Positions 24,960 to 39,430 of a DNA stretch of 64,000 bases are shown here, one piece after another; the first letter of the stretch is position 1, and every line of letters begins with the position of its first letter. The stretch is from positions 2,110,501 through 2,174,500 of the forward strand of contig OY848929.1 in assembly GCA_963693285.1 (NCBI GenBank), given 5' to 3'. The notes beneath the pieces are model-generated. The model did no database searches. It saw nothing but the letters and a program-made list of their open reading frames with translations, and had not been told where the DNA came from. Position numbers and translations under genes: made by a program. This DNA comes from Xestospongia muta. Its lineage: Eukaryota > Porifera > Demospongiae > Haplosclerida > Petrosiidae.

Positions 24960-27900
24960 ATGTCTGATGAGTACGAACAATTGTTGGATGAAGTACCTCA
25001 ACTCCATGAAGTGTGCAACTATGTTAGAACTGCTCGTTGGTACGAGTTAGGTATACAATTACAACTGAATACTGTGGACTTAGATAGTATAAGTGATTCT
25101 GCTGTGACTGACAAATTATCCCGTATGTACGACTTGTGGCATAAGAAAGCTGGAGCTCCTACAAGAAGATCTTTGTTAGTGGCTCTACAAACTGAACATG
25201 TTGGACTGAAAAGGATTGCAGACATGTATAAAAAGAAGTTAATAACTATGGTTAGTATACTCAAGAGCCCATAGCCTACGTTGCACAAAACACATGTTTT
25301 GAGAATAGCCATAATTATAGATAGTGGCTAGTTGTACTTTGCTGTATATAGTTAATATTTAGGTTTAGGGGGTGGGGATCAGTATCATAATACACAACAA
25401 TTATGTACTTCCTGCCAGACACCACTGTTATATGAAAAGCACTAAAGTGCAGAACCCTTGCCGCAGTTTCTGTAGTCATGTTAGTTTATTTGCAATTGCC
25501 ATGCTATCATTGCATGAGAACTTATTAAATACTTAGAATAAAATAGGCAATAGAATTGTTTGAAGACTTCTTTAAATTTACTATATACAAATAATGTAGA
25601 TATAGATCATATTAAAACTATGGGCGTGGCACTGACAGTTACAGTTAAATGGCAATTTGTATACAAAACTGCCAAAGAAACAGAGTCTAGACTGTCTCTT
25701 TGCTAACTTGCGTCTTTTGTAGACTTAGTGTAGCTTTTATAACACTTACTATATTAATAGTCTTACAACAGTAACAGGTCCTTCTAGATGTTTCTACTTA
25801 ATGCTACAAATCTTGGCAAAGAAGGCTATCAAGGTAAGTAAAATTTACAGTAACTTCAAAATGAAACATTTTAACAAAAATCCCCACGTTTGAGTACATA
25901 GATAATTATATTTTATATCCATAGTAGTTTTATTTGAGGAAACACTTCTTCAATCTTGCCTGCGCTTTTTTGAAAGGTTTTTTCTGACTTTCCAACCTTT
26001 GTCTTCTATTGACAACCTTTTATCTATATGTATGTGTAGATATTGTCATTACTGAGTTAGAGTAGTTCTAATTAAATTGCCAGTTAGCTAACTCACATGT
26101 ACACACAAAGCAAGTGCCTCACTCACATCAAATAGGCATGAACAGAAAATTTTAACAGAATGAAGTAAGTAAAATTGCCATAACTTAAGAATTAAAAAGT
26201 TTTAGGAATACTCTCATGTTGAAAATATAAAAAATTGAATATTGTACATGCAAAAAGTTTTGGGAGTAATAACGTCTGGTGTATTACCTGTGCTTGTGGA
26301 ACAGACAAGGAGACTGACAAAATATGGTAACCCTCACCAAATGCAGTGAGCGGCAAGGGTTAATAAGGAGATACTTAATTATATTGATAGCATAATTAAT
26401 AATATTTATAACTATTAGGCACTTAAAGGCTGGCATTTAAATGATGAAAATAGTAACACTGGAAATGAATGTCGTTTACTATCATATTCAAAGAAATGTT
26501 TGTTTTTCATAAAAGGGTTGTGGCAGCAGTTTCTTGTGTTACTATTTTTATTCTTTCTATCCTATATAATTCCTTTAAGGTTCCAAATATGGACATGAGC
26601 TGTCTGCTGTGGTTTGTCAAATGGTGAATGGGAGTTTCATGCTCCGTCTTCCTTGGCTAATGAGGCTATGGGCTTCTGGTGTACTCATACAGCATTTTTC
26701 TGATGTACATAAGTCACCAATGCCAGACTATATAGACAGAACCAGTGCAAGAATTAATGTTAGATTAATTAATTTAGATTTACATTTAGGTTCCAATGCT
26801 TAAAGTGCCAATAGACACAGTCCACATGTCGACAATATATGTATTTGGAAGTAAAGCGAGTGTTGTCTGCTATAATAATAATTAAAAGAAAATGTCTGAC
26901 AACAATATTATATCTGGAGTAGAGGTATCTTCCAGATTGACTTTCCTATTCAGATAATATTGTTTTAGTTGCTTCTTCAGCTTCTTTTATCAGTCATTTT
27001 ACAGTGGACTTTGATTTTTGAATCCCAAAAATCAAATCATATGACTATTTCATGCATGTGTCCATGGCCCTTTGAGGTTTAGGGTGTAGGGCATAGTATT
27101 AATTGTCTATTAAATGCACAGTGTTTCTTACCAGCTCTCTGTTAACTGCCTTGTACTTAATTCAGTATTTATGTATCATTCATGTTATCATTTCAGGCAG
27201 CAGAGATGAAGGAGAAAGCTCAACTAGCTACAAGTGATTCTAGAGACTTAAGTATACCAGTGAAACAAGACGAAGACTGTAATGGAACAACGAGACAACT
27301 ACTGACAGAACAACCATTAGAAAATATTCCAAATCCTGGTAAGACAATGTCATATTTTTATTCCTCTTGAGAAGGCAGGCTATATCTATGATATTGAAAT
27401 TATTCAGGAGGCATGTTTTTCAATGTAATCTTACATGAATATTATTATGACTTAGTGGCAAATCATTGGGAAGTGTATTTTCAACTACTTTATCAACCAT
27501 TTAATGCTAATTAAAATTGAACCATGTAGGACTAGAAATATGTGACTTGTCCATTTACCAGTATTTAGACTGTATCTTTCAGTTTTATCAATATCCATAA
27601 TAACAGCCCCTCATTTACATATGTATTATGTTTGTTGACAAATTAAAAGTGGCATCATTTTCAATGGAAATGCCAGAAAGCTCACTTTGATAATGATAAT
27701 GATTAACGTAAACTCTTAACCTTTTAAACCGTTCTCTTATTTTATGCTCTGCCCTCTTTGGAATACATTTAGAGAATTAAATAATGATAAAACTAATAAT
27801 GATAATTTAAAAATTGATTTTGAATAATTTTAGCTATAGATGTAGAGATGATATATGAAGAAATTGAGGAGGTACAGGTATTAGCAGAAATCGCTTACAA

Positions 27901-30900
27901 ATTGAGAGATGATAGTTTTCCAACACTTTATATAGCAGTACGACGATCATTAGAAGCTCACAATGTCAATCTATATGAAGCTAAAGACCTCATTTGTCTG
28001 GCTTTATCTCAAAACCAATTTTCATCTCAAGAGATGGAAATGTATACAGCTAAACTTGAGAGAGTTAATGATATGAAAGACTTGCTAACTTTTCTGCTCA
28101 ACCATCACTTCATCAGTTACATTAATTATGCTCTCTTAAAGAGGATTTCTAGACTAGCTAATGACTCAAATATCAACAGCCAATTTGAACAATATGAACA
28201 GGAATGTACAGTATTATTCAAGACAGCTTCTATCAAAGACATTATTGAAATGTTTCGTCAATATCCAGACCTCAAACCATCAAGTGCTATTGGAATACCT
28301 CATATAGCCTTACGACTTAAGAAGTATTGGCATTTCAAATCTGTTCATACCTGGAATACTACTTTTGCTGTGAAGGTCCCTTCATCTGACTCTTGTTTAC
28401 TTCATGAAATAAAAAAGAATTGTATCCTCATAACATATGCTGTACTTCCTTCTGTTCTACTTGCTGTTCTAAAAGATCTCAGAGATCCAGCTGTACTAAA
28501 GGAACTAGAGGATATTGGAGTGACTGTTGTACAGTTACCTGATGGAGGTAATGATAACAAAATTGTATCAATACTTTAATAAAGAATGTAATTTAATTAT
28601 TTTAATGTTCTTTACTATAGGAGAAGTCAGTAATGAATTTATGATCACCCTGGTAACAGAACCAACACCTAGTTTGGTATGTACCTCATTATTTACTGGT
28701 TATATATGTAAGATTTAATAAATATAAATATACCCACCATTTTAATATATAGACTTGTATTTTCTTAATACTGATATTGTCTTTGGGCTCCTCTCTCAGG
28801 TAATATGATAACCTTGTATAAATATGAAAACTCAATCCCACCTCTCCATCACTGATACTAATGAGAACTACAAAAGCTGATAGCACAATATAAATTGTAA
28901 TGTATTTGTGTCTAATATGCTTCTGGTTTAGTTGAAAGAAAGAGAAATTATTTTGCTGATTTTGAAATCTTGACTGTCTTAATGTATAACTCAGAAGTAA
29001 TTGTAAGCACTACAATAGTTCTGGTCTAGTTTTGTTTCTACTAATACATTTCAATGGACTATGTTGACTGTCCCTAGCTACATAACATTAAAATGTAACT
29101 ATTTGAAGATATTGTAAATACTAAACTGCTACTGACTGTATTTTTATATCTAGAGCTAATCCAATAGTCATAATTTTTAGATAATTTTAATATAAACTTT
29201 AAAAAATTATTAGTTCATTGCTGTCATTCCTAGGATTAAGACAATAGTACTTATACACACATATTGTTTTTGGTTTATTGCCATTTTATAAAATTATGAC
29301 AAGGACAAAATTTAGGTGACATTTCATAATTTGTATATGTTAATTTAGATGTTATTTATTATTGTATAATTACAGGTTAACAAAACTCCACTTCATTATG
29401 CTGCTGAGAGAGGTAGCGAGGCTAGTGTTCAATTATTACTTAATAAAGGAGCCAGTGTTGATTGTATTGACAAAGTAAGTGATTACATTACAACATGTAC
29501 ATTTATTATAATTACAGGATAACAAAACACCACTTCATTATGCTACTAGGAGAGGTGACACATCTATTGTTCAAGTATTACTTAATAAAGGAGCCAGTGT
29601 TGATTGTATTGACAAAGTAAGTAACTACATTACAGCGTTACATTTTTAGACACGTGGTAGCAAATGCTTATGTAGGGATGGCCCATACACCTTGTACACT
29701 GATCAGCTATCAGAGCAGCAACATTTTCTAAACCATCAGGTTCTCTTGCTATCGATTCTTGTATCACATCTCCATATGCTAATGCAGCATTATTAACTAA
29801 AGAATCTCTCACTTCATTGAACTCAAACTTTCTTTTTTTACAATCTAGGGCTTGCTTTAAACTAGGTGGTGCCCTGTATTGTTGGCATCCATAAAAGTTG
29901 TCTGTGATAGAAAAGGGCTAAAGCATCACAGAATTTCATAGGAGATAGATCAAAGTGATACTGAGCCACTTGCAAAACATTAACCGATTGAAAATCTTCC
30001 CTTCAGTGCCTCTCCTAATTGCCCAGCTCTTTATATTATCAAACAGATCCATAATCGACTCCAATTTAATTTCATCTTGATGTTTTTGTTGAATGTGAAT
30101 GATAGGACCAGCAGTTTAAACTCTTCATTATGATCCATCTCCGATATCTCCTCACCTCTTAATGTAGCTATTACTCTTCAATTGCCTGCTCTTGAAGAGA
30201 AGTAAGCACTATGAGCTGAATTTATAGGATCACAGATCTCCATTCCTGCCTTATGACTTAGTAGAAAAAGCAGTTCAAACTCTTCCTCCAAAACACTATT
30301 ACCAGATAAAGTGGCCAAAACAACTTTATGATGATATCATGTAATTGAGAAAAATACTTTGCACAGTCAGGTACTACTCATTGTAGAAAGACCCGCTCAA
30401 ATTACAGTGACTTACACATTGACAGCTTGAGGTTGAGATTCAGCAGCTTTAGAAACATTTTTTGATGTATTCCACCCACGATTGTATTTTCTGATTTACA
30501 AAGGCGTTGGTACTTCTCTGGTCTCTAATAAAACCACCTAAGAATCTCTAGTCTAACACCAGCTTTACTCCTAGACCACTAAACAATGATATTGCTTCTG
30601 CTTCAAACTAGTGTCCATGACTAAAACACTTTTTGAGGGTTCCGGATAATAACCAAATTTAGGGCCTCATTCAGATAATAGAGAGAACCAGGTCTTCAAA
30701 TCTTGCAAGTTAGCAACACAAAGTGAATCATCAGCATACTAAGTTTGAGTCCACCCTGTTGTGATTATACAAAGACTGGATTAGTGGTAATACAGCTATT
30801 GCATACATTGACATAGAAAGCAGATCACCTTGGCTAACCCCTTCCTTACTAATGATATAATGAAAACAGCCATGTACCTAAAGAGATGGGTAACCTTGAT

Positions 30901-33900
30901 ACGAATTAAACAAAAATCTAGAACAATATGACCAGAAAGCCCTAATATTCCACAGGGCAGCAGATGCACTCACTGAATTGAATGCGTTTTTGGCATATAC
31001 TAACAATAACCCAAACCACCACTGGATTTCTCAAAGAACTCCCTCGCACTATGAATAACACTTTCAATGCTTGCTCTCAGCCCAGAGCAAAGCTGATCCA
31101 CCCCACCCATCAACATTAGTAACTGATGCTGTTGCCTTCCCTAATATCCTTCTCAACATTTTACCTATCCCGATAGAGCAAACCCCTGGATTTTTATCTA
31201 GAGTGATCAATTGGTTAGCCATTTATCCATGAATCTTATTCCAATCTACAATAGTATTTGCTAGGTGTTGTGCTAGTTTTGCAATTGCTTCACGTAGTCT
31301 CTCACCATATCTAAGTAAATTATCTTGGCATTGTGGAATTGTGGTACTTCATAGACCTGTACAACCCTGTAATTTTTTACCTATGAGTTCAACATTTCCC
31401 CCTGTAATATTACCTCCATTAAAAGGTGGAAGCTCTTCATAATGAATAAAAACATTTTCACTCACAGTTCTAGGATCTGGATGTTTCTCTTTTAATATGT
31501 CAAAGACAGGAATTCACAATAGATGAAAGAGTCAGAACCTTCCTGTGTGCCTGATCTGTCAGTTATCGCACTACTGACCTCACTTGACCTCAAACCATTA
31601 GTTTGGTAAATGCTTTAATAATGTGGTCACCCCCTAAATTACCCTTAGACTTCGATCTTTGTCTGGCACATCTTTTGACTCAGAAACCATTTCATCAAAG
31701 CGTTCCTGTCTCTAGGTTTCTATTTGATGTCTCAGCAGTTGTTGTACATCAGTACCTTTTTAATCATATTATCTCACATTGTAGAATGACCCCACAGAAA
31801 TAATCAACCACTCAGATGTTACTTCCCCATTATACAACATTTTGATTTCATCAATAAGTAAATTCATGAACTCACTCCTAACAGTTCCACCTGGCAAATG
31901 ATATTCCTGACTACGAAGTGAAACAATTTTTATCCAACGCTGAAACCATTTATCAGAATGATAACCACCATCCGAACCTAATAGTTCAAACTTGTCTTTA
32001 CCATGAGGTGTTGTTCATTTACGAACTTCATAGGACTTAACAAAAGTACCTGACAGTCTGACTGGTCAACAGGAAGAACCCTGTTGCTGTCAATGGACTA
32101 ATTCAAGCAGCAATTTGAGAGGGAAGGGATACAGTTAGAACATTTCTGACCACTTGATACACAGGAGCATCTCACACAACTACCTGTGGAGTGACAAAGA
32201 CAACATTGAAGCAGACCCTACTTTTATAGTTCTCCCAGGCCTTAGAACAATTTTCTTCAATTTTACGATGTAGTTCATCACTTTAAAAAAAGCTCCATCA
32301 CAAGATTTTTGTTATCCTCTACTAAAAAACCATCCACATAATTATACTGACAAAAGATATGTTATATAATGTAGAGCAAATGCGTTAAATAATGTAGTTT
32401 TCTAACATTAGTTTTTTTAAAAATACATACTGAAATAAATATCTCTCTATTTTAATATGATACTATGTCCATGTTATCTGATAATATTGATGATGAATAT
32501 TTGTATACTAATATTATTGACTAACAAATTTCTATTATCTTGTATTATGTAGCATAACAAAACACCACTTCATTATGCTGCTAGAAGAGGTGACCAGGCT
32601 ATTGTTCAACTACTACTTGATAAAGGAGCTAGTATTTACGAAGTAAATAACTATGTAATTTTAATATAATTATGATAATTTATCAGGAACAATTGCTTCA
32701 TTGTGCTGCTGAAGGTGGTCTTAGTGATCTTTCAGAAATGATAATAGATAAAGTCCACATTGATGTTAATACCTTGGATGAGGTTAGATAACTATTTGTA
32801 GAATCATTAGGTCATAATGACAAAAGTGGAAAGGAAGGGAAGATAAAGCTTCTACAAGTCTTTTTCCCATGTTTTTATATTCAAGCATACACTGCCAGGT
32901 ATATCATCTGTTGAGGTCTAGAAAACATCATTTTTCTAACTATTAATATTAGCATATAGCAGTAGAATGAAACAATGGATACATATTACATATGTAAGTT
33001 TCATGAGCTGTTTGGTCTATGAAATGTGTCAAGCAGTGAAGCATGTTTTGAAGTGTCTACTATTATTATTTTACGCTATGTGTTATATGTTATGTTAAGT
33101 CCTCTAATTTGTTAATGGGTATATCTATTTAGAGAGGGAGGACTGCTCTTCATTATGCTGTCATGAGTGGTGTTGATGATATCATCATGAGATCTTTAGA
33201 CAAAGGATGTGATCCTAACATTAAAGATGAGGTAAATATTATTATGTCACCTTTATGTCATCTTTAATCTTATAACATAGGATGGTAACACTGCTCTTCA
33301 CTTGGTTCTTCAACCTCATGAGGATCTCAGTGACTACGAACTCCACCCTTATCATACTATCACTCGGTTATTATTAGAAGCTGGTTCAGATCCTAACATT
33401 GAGAACAGGGTAAGTACTGTAGACAGTAAGAGTTAGCAATCTTGTATTGTCTATAAATCTATGTCCATTATAGTCTAGTAATTTCTTGCTGCCAAGTTTT
33501 AGTACTAACATCTGTCATGTTTTGAAGTGTCTATTATTATTTTATACTATGTATGTTGTGTTATGTCCTCTATTTTATTACTGGAATATTTCTATTTAGA
33601 GAGGAAGGACTGCTCTTCATTATGTTGCTATGAGTGGTGTTGATGATGTCATCATCACACTGTTGGACAAAGGATGTGATCCTAACATTAAAGATGAGGT
33701 AAATATTATTAAAATATCTTTATGACATCTTTAATCTTATAACAAAGGATGGTAACACTGCTCTTCATTTGGCTCTTCAATTTCAAGACAATTTCAGTCA
33801 CTACATGCATTATGGACATAGTTATGATACTATTGTTCAGTTATTGTTAATGGGTGGTGCAGTTCCTAACATTGAGAACAAGGTGGGTACTGTAGACAGG

Positions 33901-34546
33901 AAGAGTTAATAATAATCTTTGATGATTATCAGCAGCCATATTGCCAAGTTCTCTTTAATTTTTATAATTATACATTATTAAGTCAATCTGAAATTCTGAA
34001 TTGTTACTAAAAATAATGATGATTGTCATCTCACTGATACATGTCTAATGCTATACCTACACTGTCTTTATAATAGAATAAAATTATTATGGTTGTATAT
34101 GTGATTACAGACCAAATGAGTTTAAATATTTTACAAATATTCTATTACATAACTAGCATGCTTGTAATCTTCACTGTGTACTACATCAATAAAATCACTA
34201 ATGTCTCTATTAACAGAATGGTGAGACACCTGAAGATTTGGTAGAGAGAGAACATTTCTGGTATTTAGAAGAAGAACAAACAGAACACATTCTATCACTT
34301 CTTGAAACATATTCACACGTTACAGTAAGTATTATATCTCTTGAATTATTTAAATAGTATAAATGTTATATGTTAGGTTTGTGTCTGTTTTATTACTGTG
34401 TAACGAGCATACTTTGAATCTTCATTATGTATTTTCTGTAGTTAGATTATTAATGTTTTTATTAACAGAGAGGTCAGACAGCTAAAGACTTGGTAATTGA
34501 AGGATATCACTTCTTACCTGAAATGATAGCAAAAGTCAATGTATAG
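24960..34546 (+). CDS. Death domain - helical domain - ankyrin protein, gene 2
   Basis: Fourteen exons: 24960-25250, 27197-27338, 27834-28547, 28621-28676, 29376-29474, 29518-29616, 32553-32642, 32687-32782, 33133-33231, 33281-33409, 33600-33698, 33748-33882, 34217-34324, 34469-34546. They sum to 2,235 nt, in frame, about 744 residues. Residues 1-97 are a Death domain almost matching exon 1 of the PARP-like gene. Exon 3 (about 238 residues) is a mostly helical domain (LRDDSFPTLYIAVRRSLEAH ... DLICLAL ... ITYAVLPS ... DIGVTVVQLP) of a type I associate with many uncharacterised sponge proteins; it may contain a Death-effector-like fold, but that needs a profile search. Then come about eight ankyrin repeats and a capping tail. 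No membrane segment or signal peptide is visible, so a cytosolic adaptor is likely (inference). It is the most intact family member here. Confidence 0.8.
29617..32552 (-). mobile_element. Dead reverse-transcriptase retroelement inside an ankyrin intron
   Basis: This intron of gene 2 should be about 43 bp, going by its neighbours, but is 2,936 bp. On the minus strand a broken polymerase can be read. Near 32180-32110 is a Cys-rich knuckle (CVRCSCVSSGQKCSNCIP). Near 31190-31120 is GIGKMLRRILGKA. Near 30870-30780 is GVSQGDLLSMSMYAIAVLPL, RT motif B. Near 30740-30725 is the YADD active-site box, followed by GPKFGYYPEPSKSVLV. Many stops and shifts make it non-functional. RTs with this GP.(Y/F)GY.P..SK style are common in sponge and cnidarian genomes; whether non-LTR or DIRS-like I cannot tell. 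The exact ends and any target duplication were not resolved, and the element may not fill the whole intron. Confidence 0.75.
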
Positions 34547-36015
34547 TAGTGGACAAGGTAAAATATTAGTAGACTAGATACAGTACTGTATATTACCCTA
34601 TAATAATAAATGTGAGCTGTTTACCTGTAATGATGGTCTTATTTAATTACAAAGGCATATATAGGTTATAAGAGGCATTAAAATAATTTTAATCCCAACA
34701 AAGAGTTGTGTAATCTATTTAAACCATATTCATAGCTTTGTTTTACTGAGTCATCAATCATATCATAGCTGAGTTGTTGTCAAAGCATATGTAATGGTTG
34801 CCTGCTGATAGTTTGAATGTTCTCATCCTGCCTTTGCATAAAGTTGACTATTTTAATCTCTCATTAAGCACTCAAACATCAAAAGGAATTTTTTTATGAT
34901 ATGGGTTTTAAAGTGTATTTAATTTGTATTGTTTGAGTTCACTTTTGTTAGTTTATTATTTGTTAAATTCTTATTACAGATCTTGTTGGTGAATATATCA
35001 GTGAAGAACAAGACACGACACATATTAATACTATCAGTAATAATACATGTTTACTGACACACTATTGGTAGGTATTCTAATACATTTTAATAATAGACTG
35101 TGTATTAATAGTTTTATAATTACTATTTGGTTGTTCTTTTTATAAGTTTTATATAACATAACAAATACTGACTTGTGTATATATAACAGACAGATTATGA
35201 ATTGACAGTCCAAAGACTTATTATGATGATTACTATCTGATTGTAGTATTGACCCCGTACCATTATCAGCTCACTTCACATGTGGTTACTAGAGAACTGG
35301 CGAGAGTTTGGTGAAACTATACAAGAAAGTTAATAGAACTCGCAAATAAACTAACTCAAGACATGGAAAGTAGCCATGGATAGTAGAGTATCTCTGTTAT
35401 ATTAATGTGTTCCTCCTTGTTCACCTACTTCCAATTTGCATTCCAGACCTAGAAGTGATCATGTCATTCATAGCTTTCCTATAATAGTACTTCAGGTTTA
35501 TCAGCAATGGCCATAGTTGAAACTCTCCTCTGCCTCATCCTGAGTACACCCCCTTTTATCTCCCTTGACAATCATGTTGTAACCATACTACAAATACGTC
35601 ATAGATATCTAACATTTAGTCAAACACTGGATAGTTCCATGGAAACCTTTGCCAAATACATGTTTGAAACTAAAGACAGAGACAGAGTGATCTTGAGCTC
35701 ATGATAAGTAAATTTTAAAATATTTTTAAAAGGCACTGGCTATTCATATGATAAAGGAAATACATACTTCAATGAAAAATACTATACCCTAGACTCTAAT
35801 TGTCTGCATTTTTATCTAAAGGACATAAGCCATTCCTACATTTTCTTCATAATGTAAGTAGTTAAAATATACTTTTTAAACAAATTCACGACTTCATGTT
35901 AATATATTATATTGACAACAAAGTTGTGAATTTGAGGAGCTGACATTGTAAGTAGAAACGCGCTTAAATATTGTAACTATATATAGCGTGTAAGCCGTGT
36001 ATTTTCAAATCTGAC
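34547..36015. other. 3' flank of gene 2 and intergenic stretch
   Basis: 34547-35280 matches the flank of gene 1 (4690-5460), including a possible untranslated exon near 34980. An open frame at 35507-35704 has no recognised domain. The rest shows nothing beyond AT-rich sequence. Confidence 0.45.
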
Positions 36016-37349
36016 ATGGCAGGCGTAACTACGTTCCTGGATCATCTTTTAGGTGAAGCTCCGCAGCTATCAGAAGTGTGTAACCATGCGAAAATTGCTG
36101 ATTGGTATGAATGACTTGGGAATACAGCTAGAACTGGATAGTGTGGATTTAGATAACATTAGAAGTGATCCTGTGCTGACAAACAAGATATCCAGTATGT
36201 ATGGCTTGTGGCTTAACAAGAAAGCTGTCATTGCAAGTAGAAAACAATCATTAACTGCTTACAAAGTGAACATGTTGGACAAAATAAAATTGCTAATGAC
36301 TATGAACAGCATTTGAAGAAAATGGTTAGTAGTATGATTATAACAGACTGGGAGTCATAATAGATAATGTGTAATGCAGATATACTCAGAATAAAATAGT
36401 CACTTGTCGTATCATTAATTTCAGACAGCAATGAAGGAGAAAGCCCAACTTACTACAAATAAGTTCGAGTCTGCAAGAAATATTGATGATACTGGTGGAG
36501 CTGAAAGTGGCTATAATCCTAATACTGGTAAATAAGACGCTTTCAAATAGTTATAAAATTCAGTAATGTGGAAGACTATACATGTAGTTATAAAAATGAT
36601 AATGATTACTCTCATTCTTTTCTTTAATTTAAGGGTCAGGTCTCTCTGAAATAAATCTAGGTAAATAGATGTAATATTTTAAGAATTAATTTAACATATT
36701 TTAGCTGTAGATGTGGAAATGATACATGAAGAGATTGAGGAGATGCGAGAATTAACAGAAATTGCTTACAAATTGAGAGATGATAGTTTTCCAACACTTT
36801 ATATAGCAGTACGACGATCATTAGAATCTCACAATGTCAATCTACCACTGGAAAAATTAATATGTTTCTGGACCATGAAACATCTGGAAACGTTTTTAAA
36901 ATGTCAAGTATCCTGTTATGTTTCTGGCGTTTCCAAACTAAGGAAACATAAAGATTTCTTTTGATAAGAAACACATGTGAAGAGCAAGTTTCCCCACTAT
37001 ATAGAAACACTTGAAAACACTAAATTTTTTTGTATTTTTATTAAAGAAACTTTAATGTTTCCATTGAATTAATAATTATTTACAAATGCAACAAATCAAA
37101 AAAAAATCAAGTAATCACTACAAAATGAAATACATTTCCATTATGATATAAATCCTCAAAAAAGGAAATGTTATGTAAATCACAAAGATAATGTCATTGT
37201 CACATAAACAACTTAAACAATAAATGACATAATCAGAACACTCTTACTGACCCAACATTATATGGACACGATTTCACATAACATAACATTTATAATGATT
37301 GGATAAATGACTCATAAAATAAATTATTGAATAACCACTGTCATTGCAA

Positions 37350-39430
37350 TCAATGCTGAAAAGCATATTCGGGATAACCAGCTGGTTTTAGTCTATCAGA
37401 AGGAAGCCCTTCCTTCCTTTTAATAGTCATATGCTTACTTCTTACTGAACAGGTTTTGGAAGATTTTTTGTCCAAAGCATACAATAATTTTGTTAGATTT
37501 TTTCCTCTCCAGGGAAGAGTGCGGATAATAAACTGGTAATCTTCATTTTCATCACTCTTTTTTGAGCTCATCATATCACCAGTGAAACAAACTCTCCACT
37601 TTGCTTTAGTAGCATCAAATAGGCCAGTTGTTCGATCATATTCAGTAAGTCTTCGTTGTAGCTTCTATTAAAAAACAGTGTTTGAAAAAAATAAAAAATC
37701 CATAAGTATTTACACTAACATTATCATTGTCATTTCCTATAATGGAAATTGCAATAGTGTTAATTAAATGGTATGAACTACTTACTCTAGTTATCCTGTT
37801 TCTTCTTCTCTGTTTTTCACACTTATTAGAATACTTTCCTGAATTTATGAGCTTTGCCTTAGTGTGACAACTTGAAAAATAAGTTTTAGTAGCATCTATA
37901 AAAGGATCATGATGATGAGGAATATGGTACAACCACATTTAATAAAATACTTAATAATGCACACATTATATTATACATAACATTTATAATTGCAACAGAT
38001 ATGCCAATATATTTTTCAAGTTGATAATATTACTTACCATTAATAACTGCAGTGGCTACATCAGGAAAGTGAGATTTCACTTCTGCTACTAATTTCTTTA
38101 ATATCATTTGATTTTCTTTGTCACTTATCTTCTTACTACAACAGTACACAGAAGACAGTGTTACAAGTGGAGGTCATGTTCTTCATACCTAAAGTTCCAT
38201 TCAAGGTTCTCATCTTCTTCGTATAAAGCTAAATATGTTTTGCGTACACAATCCTAGATAATAAAAGTTACTATAACATGATGTGTGGATGGGTCAAATG
38301 TACTAACAATGTTATACATACAATATTGTCACGATAATATTACTATATTTGCCTATTATTGGAAAATTATTCATAGGTTAGACTAGTGAACAAACCTTTT
38401 GACCTTTCAACCCTACTATTAGTTTGTGATGGGGCAAAGGAAAAGGTCTTGAGACTCTTGACACAATTTATAGTGTACTGTTTGTTCAGAAATACACACT
38501 TAATTGACTGTACACATAATATAGTACTGTGATATATTTACTTTACAGTTATTAGCCCCATACCAAAAACATTTCCAACCCTAAAACATAAGGCTAGTAT
38601 AAAGTTTTCTTTCCGAACAAACATATCATGATACTTAAGTCAACTAAAAAGCCTAAAGAGAAATTGAGATTACCATAGACCACAAATTGTGTAAATAACT
38701 ATGTGGTTGTATTATAAAAGCTGTTAAATTTCTCACTTTGCCTTAGCACATCAAAATAACTTACTCTTATTTCAGGAGAAGGTGAAATCTTTTTCCTTTT
38801 AGTAGAACCATGACGTTGTCCAAATCTACCTTCCAAGTCCTCAATACGTGTCTGTAACCTTTCTTCTGAATTTTTAATCTCTTGCAAAATTTTGTCCATT
38901 GCTACAAAAATCTAACATAAAAGTGTACAATTTTACCATTTACCTGTCTGTTCATTATCAATGAAGTTATGGACAACAGGAGATTCCTTAACTTTAGTAT
39001 TACCTTGAGTTTTTTGATTACATTTCGAAGAAATTCTTGTTGTTAACTTAGCTTTAGCATGGTAGGGAGTTACTTCAGTTGAAGCTTTACCCTGTGTGGT
39101 ATTGTCAGTTTGGTTTTGACTAGTAGTAACTTTGGCACTAGCTTTAACATTGTTGTCTTTTGTTTCTAAAGAAGCGCTAGCATTTATCCAAGAAGGTAAC
39201 TGAGATGGACCAATGGCATCTTCTAAACGAGAGAGTAGGTTCAATCGACTGTTCACTGCTTTTCTTGGAGGTGTAAGAGGAATTACAACAGGACTTGAGT
39301 CATCGTATTCAGTACTGTGACAGTTAGATGAGCTCGATGACATGCTCTCAGGATACTCATCATAGTCATTATCATTGAGTTGTTCGAAATAGCTAGGACT
39401 GGGTTGATGCTGATGGAAAGAATAGGCCAT
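37350..39430 (-). CDS. Second protein of the CACTA element (unknown function)
   Basis: Six exons on the minus strand: 39430-38944, 38901-38765, 38253-38189, 38135-38038, 37895-37786, 37664-37350. They sum to 1,212 nt, in frame, about 403 residues. The N-terminal 160 residues are low-complexity and Ser/Asn/Thr-rich. Next is a short charged coiled coil (ILQEIKNSEERLQTRIEDLE) with a basic KRKK patch. The C-terminal half has SHFPDVATAVIN, then a Lys/Arg-rich helix (KCEKQRRRNRITR), then WRVCFTGDMMSSKK. I do not recognise the family. Many CACTA elements carry a second DNA-binding protein beside the transposase, and the basic helix fits that role (inference). It is divergent from the transposase gene, with about 120 bp between their 5' ends, so a shared promoter is likely. 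Confidence 0.7.

Noticed and set aside
25019..25312. 97-codon minus-strand frame over the Death-domain exon of gene 2
   Set aside because: Antisense of a strongly supported exon; it ends at the exon edge region without features.
26609..26803. 64-codon frame inside intron 1 of gene 2
   Set aside because: No family match, no splice sites that fit the gene's phase, and no counterpart in genes 3 or 4.
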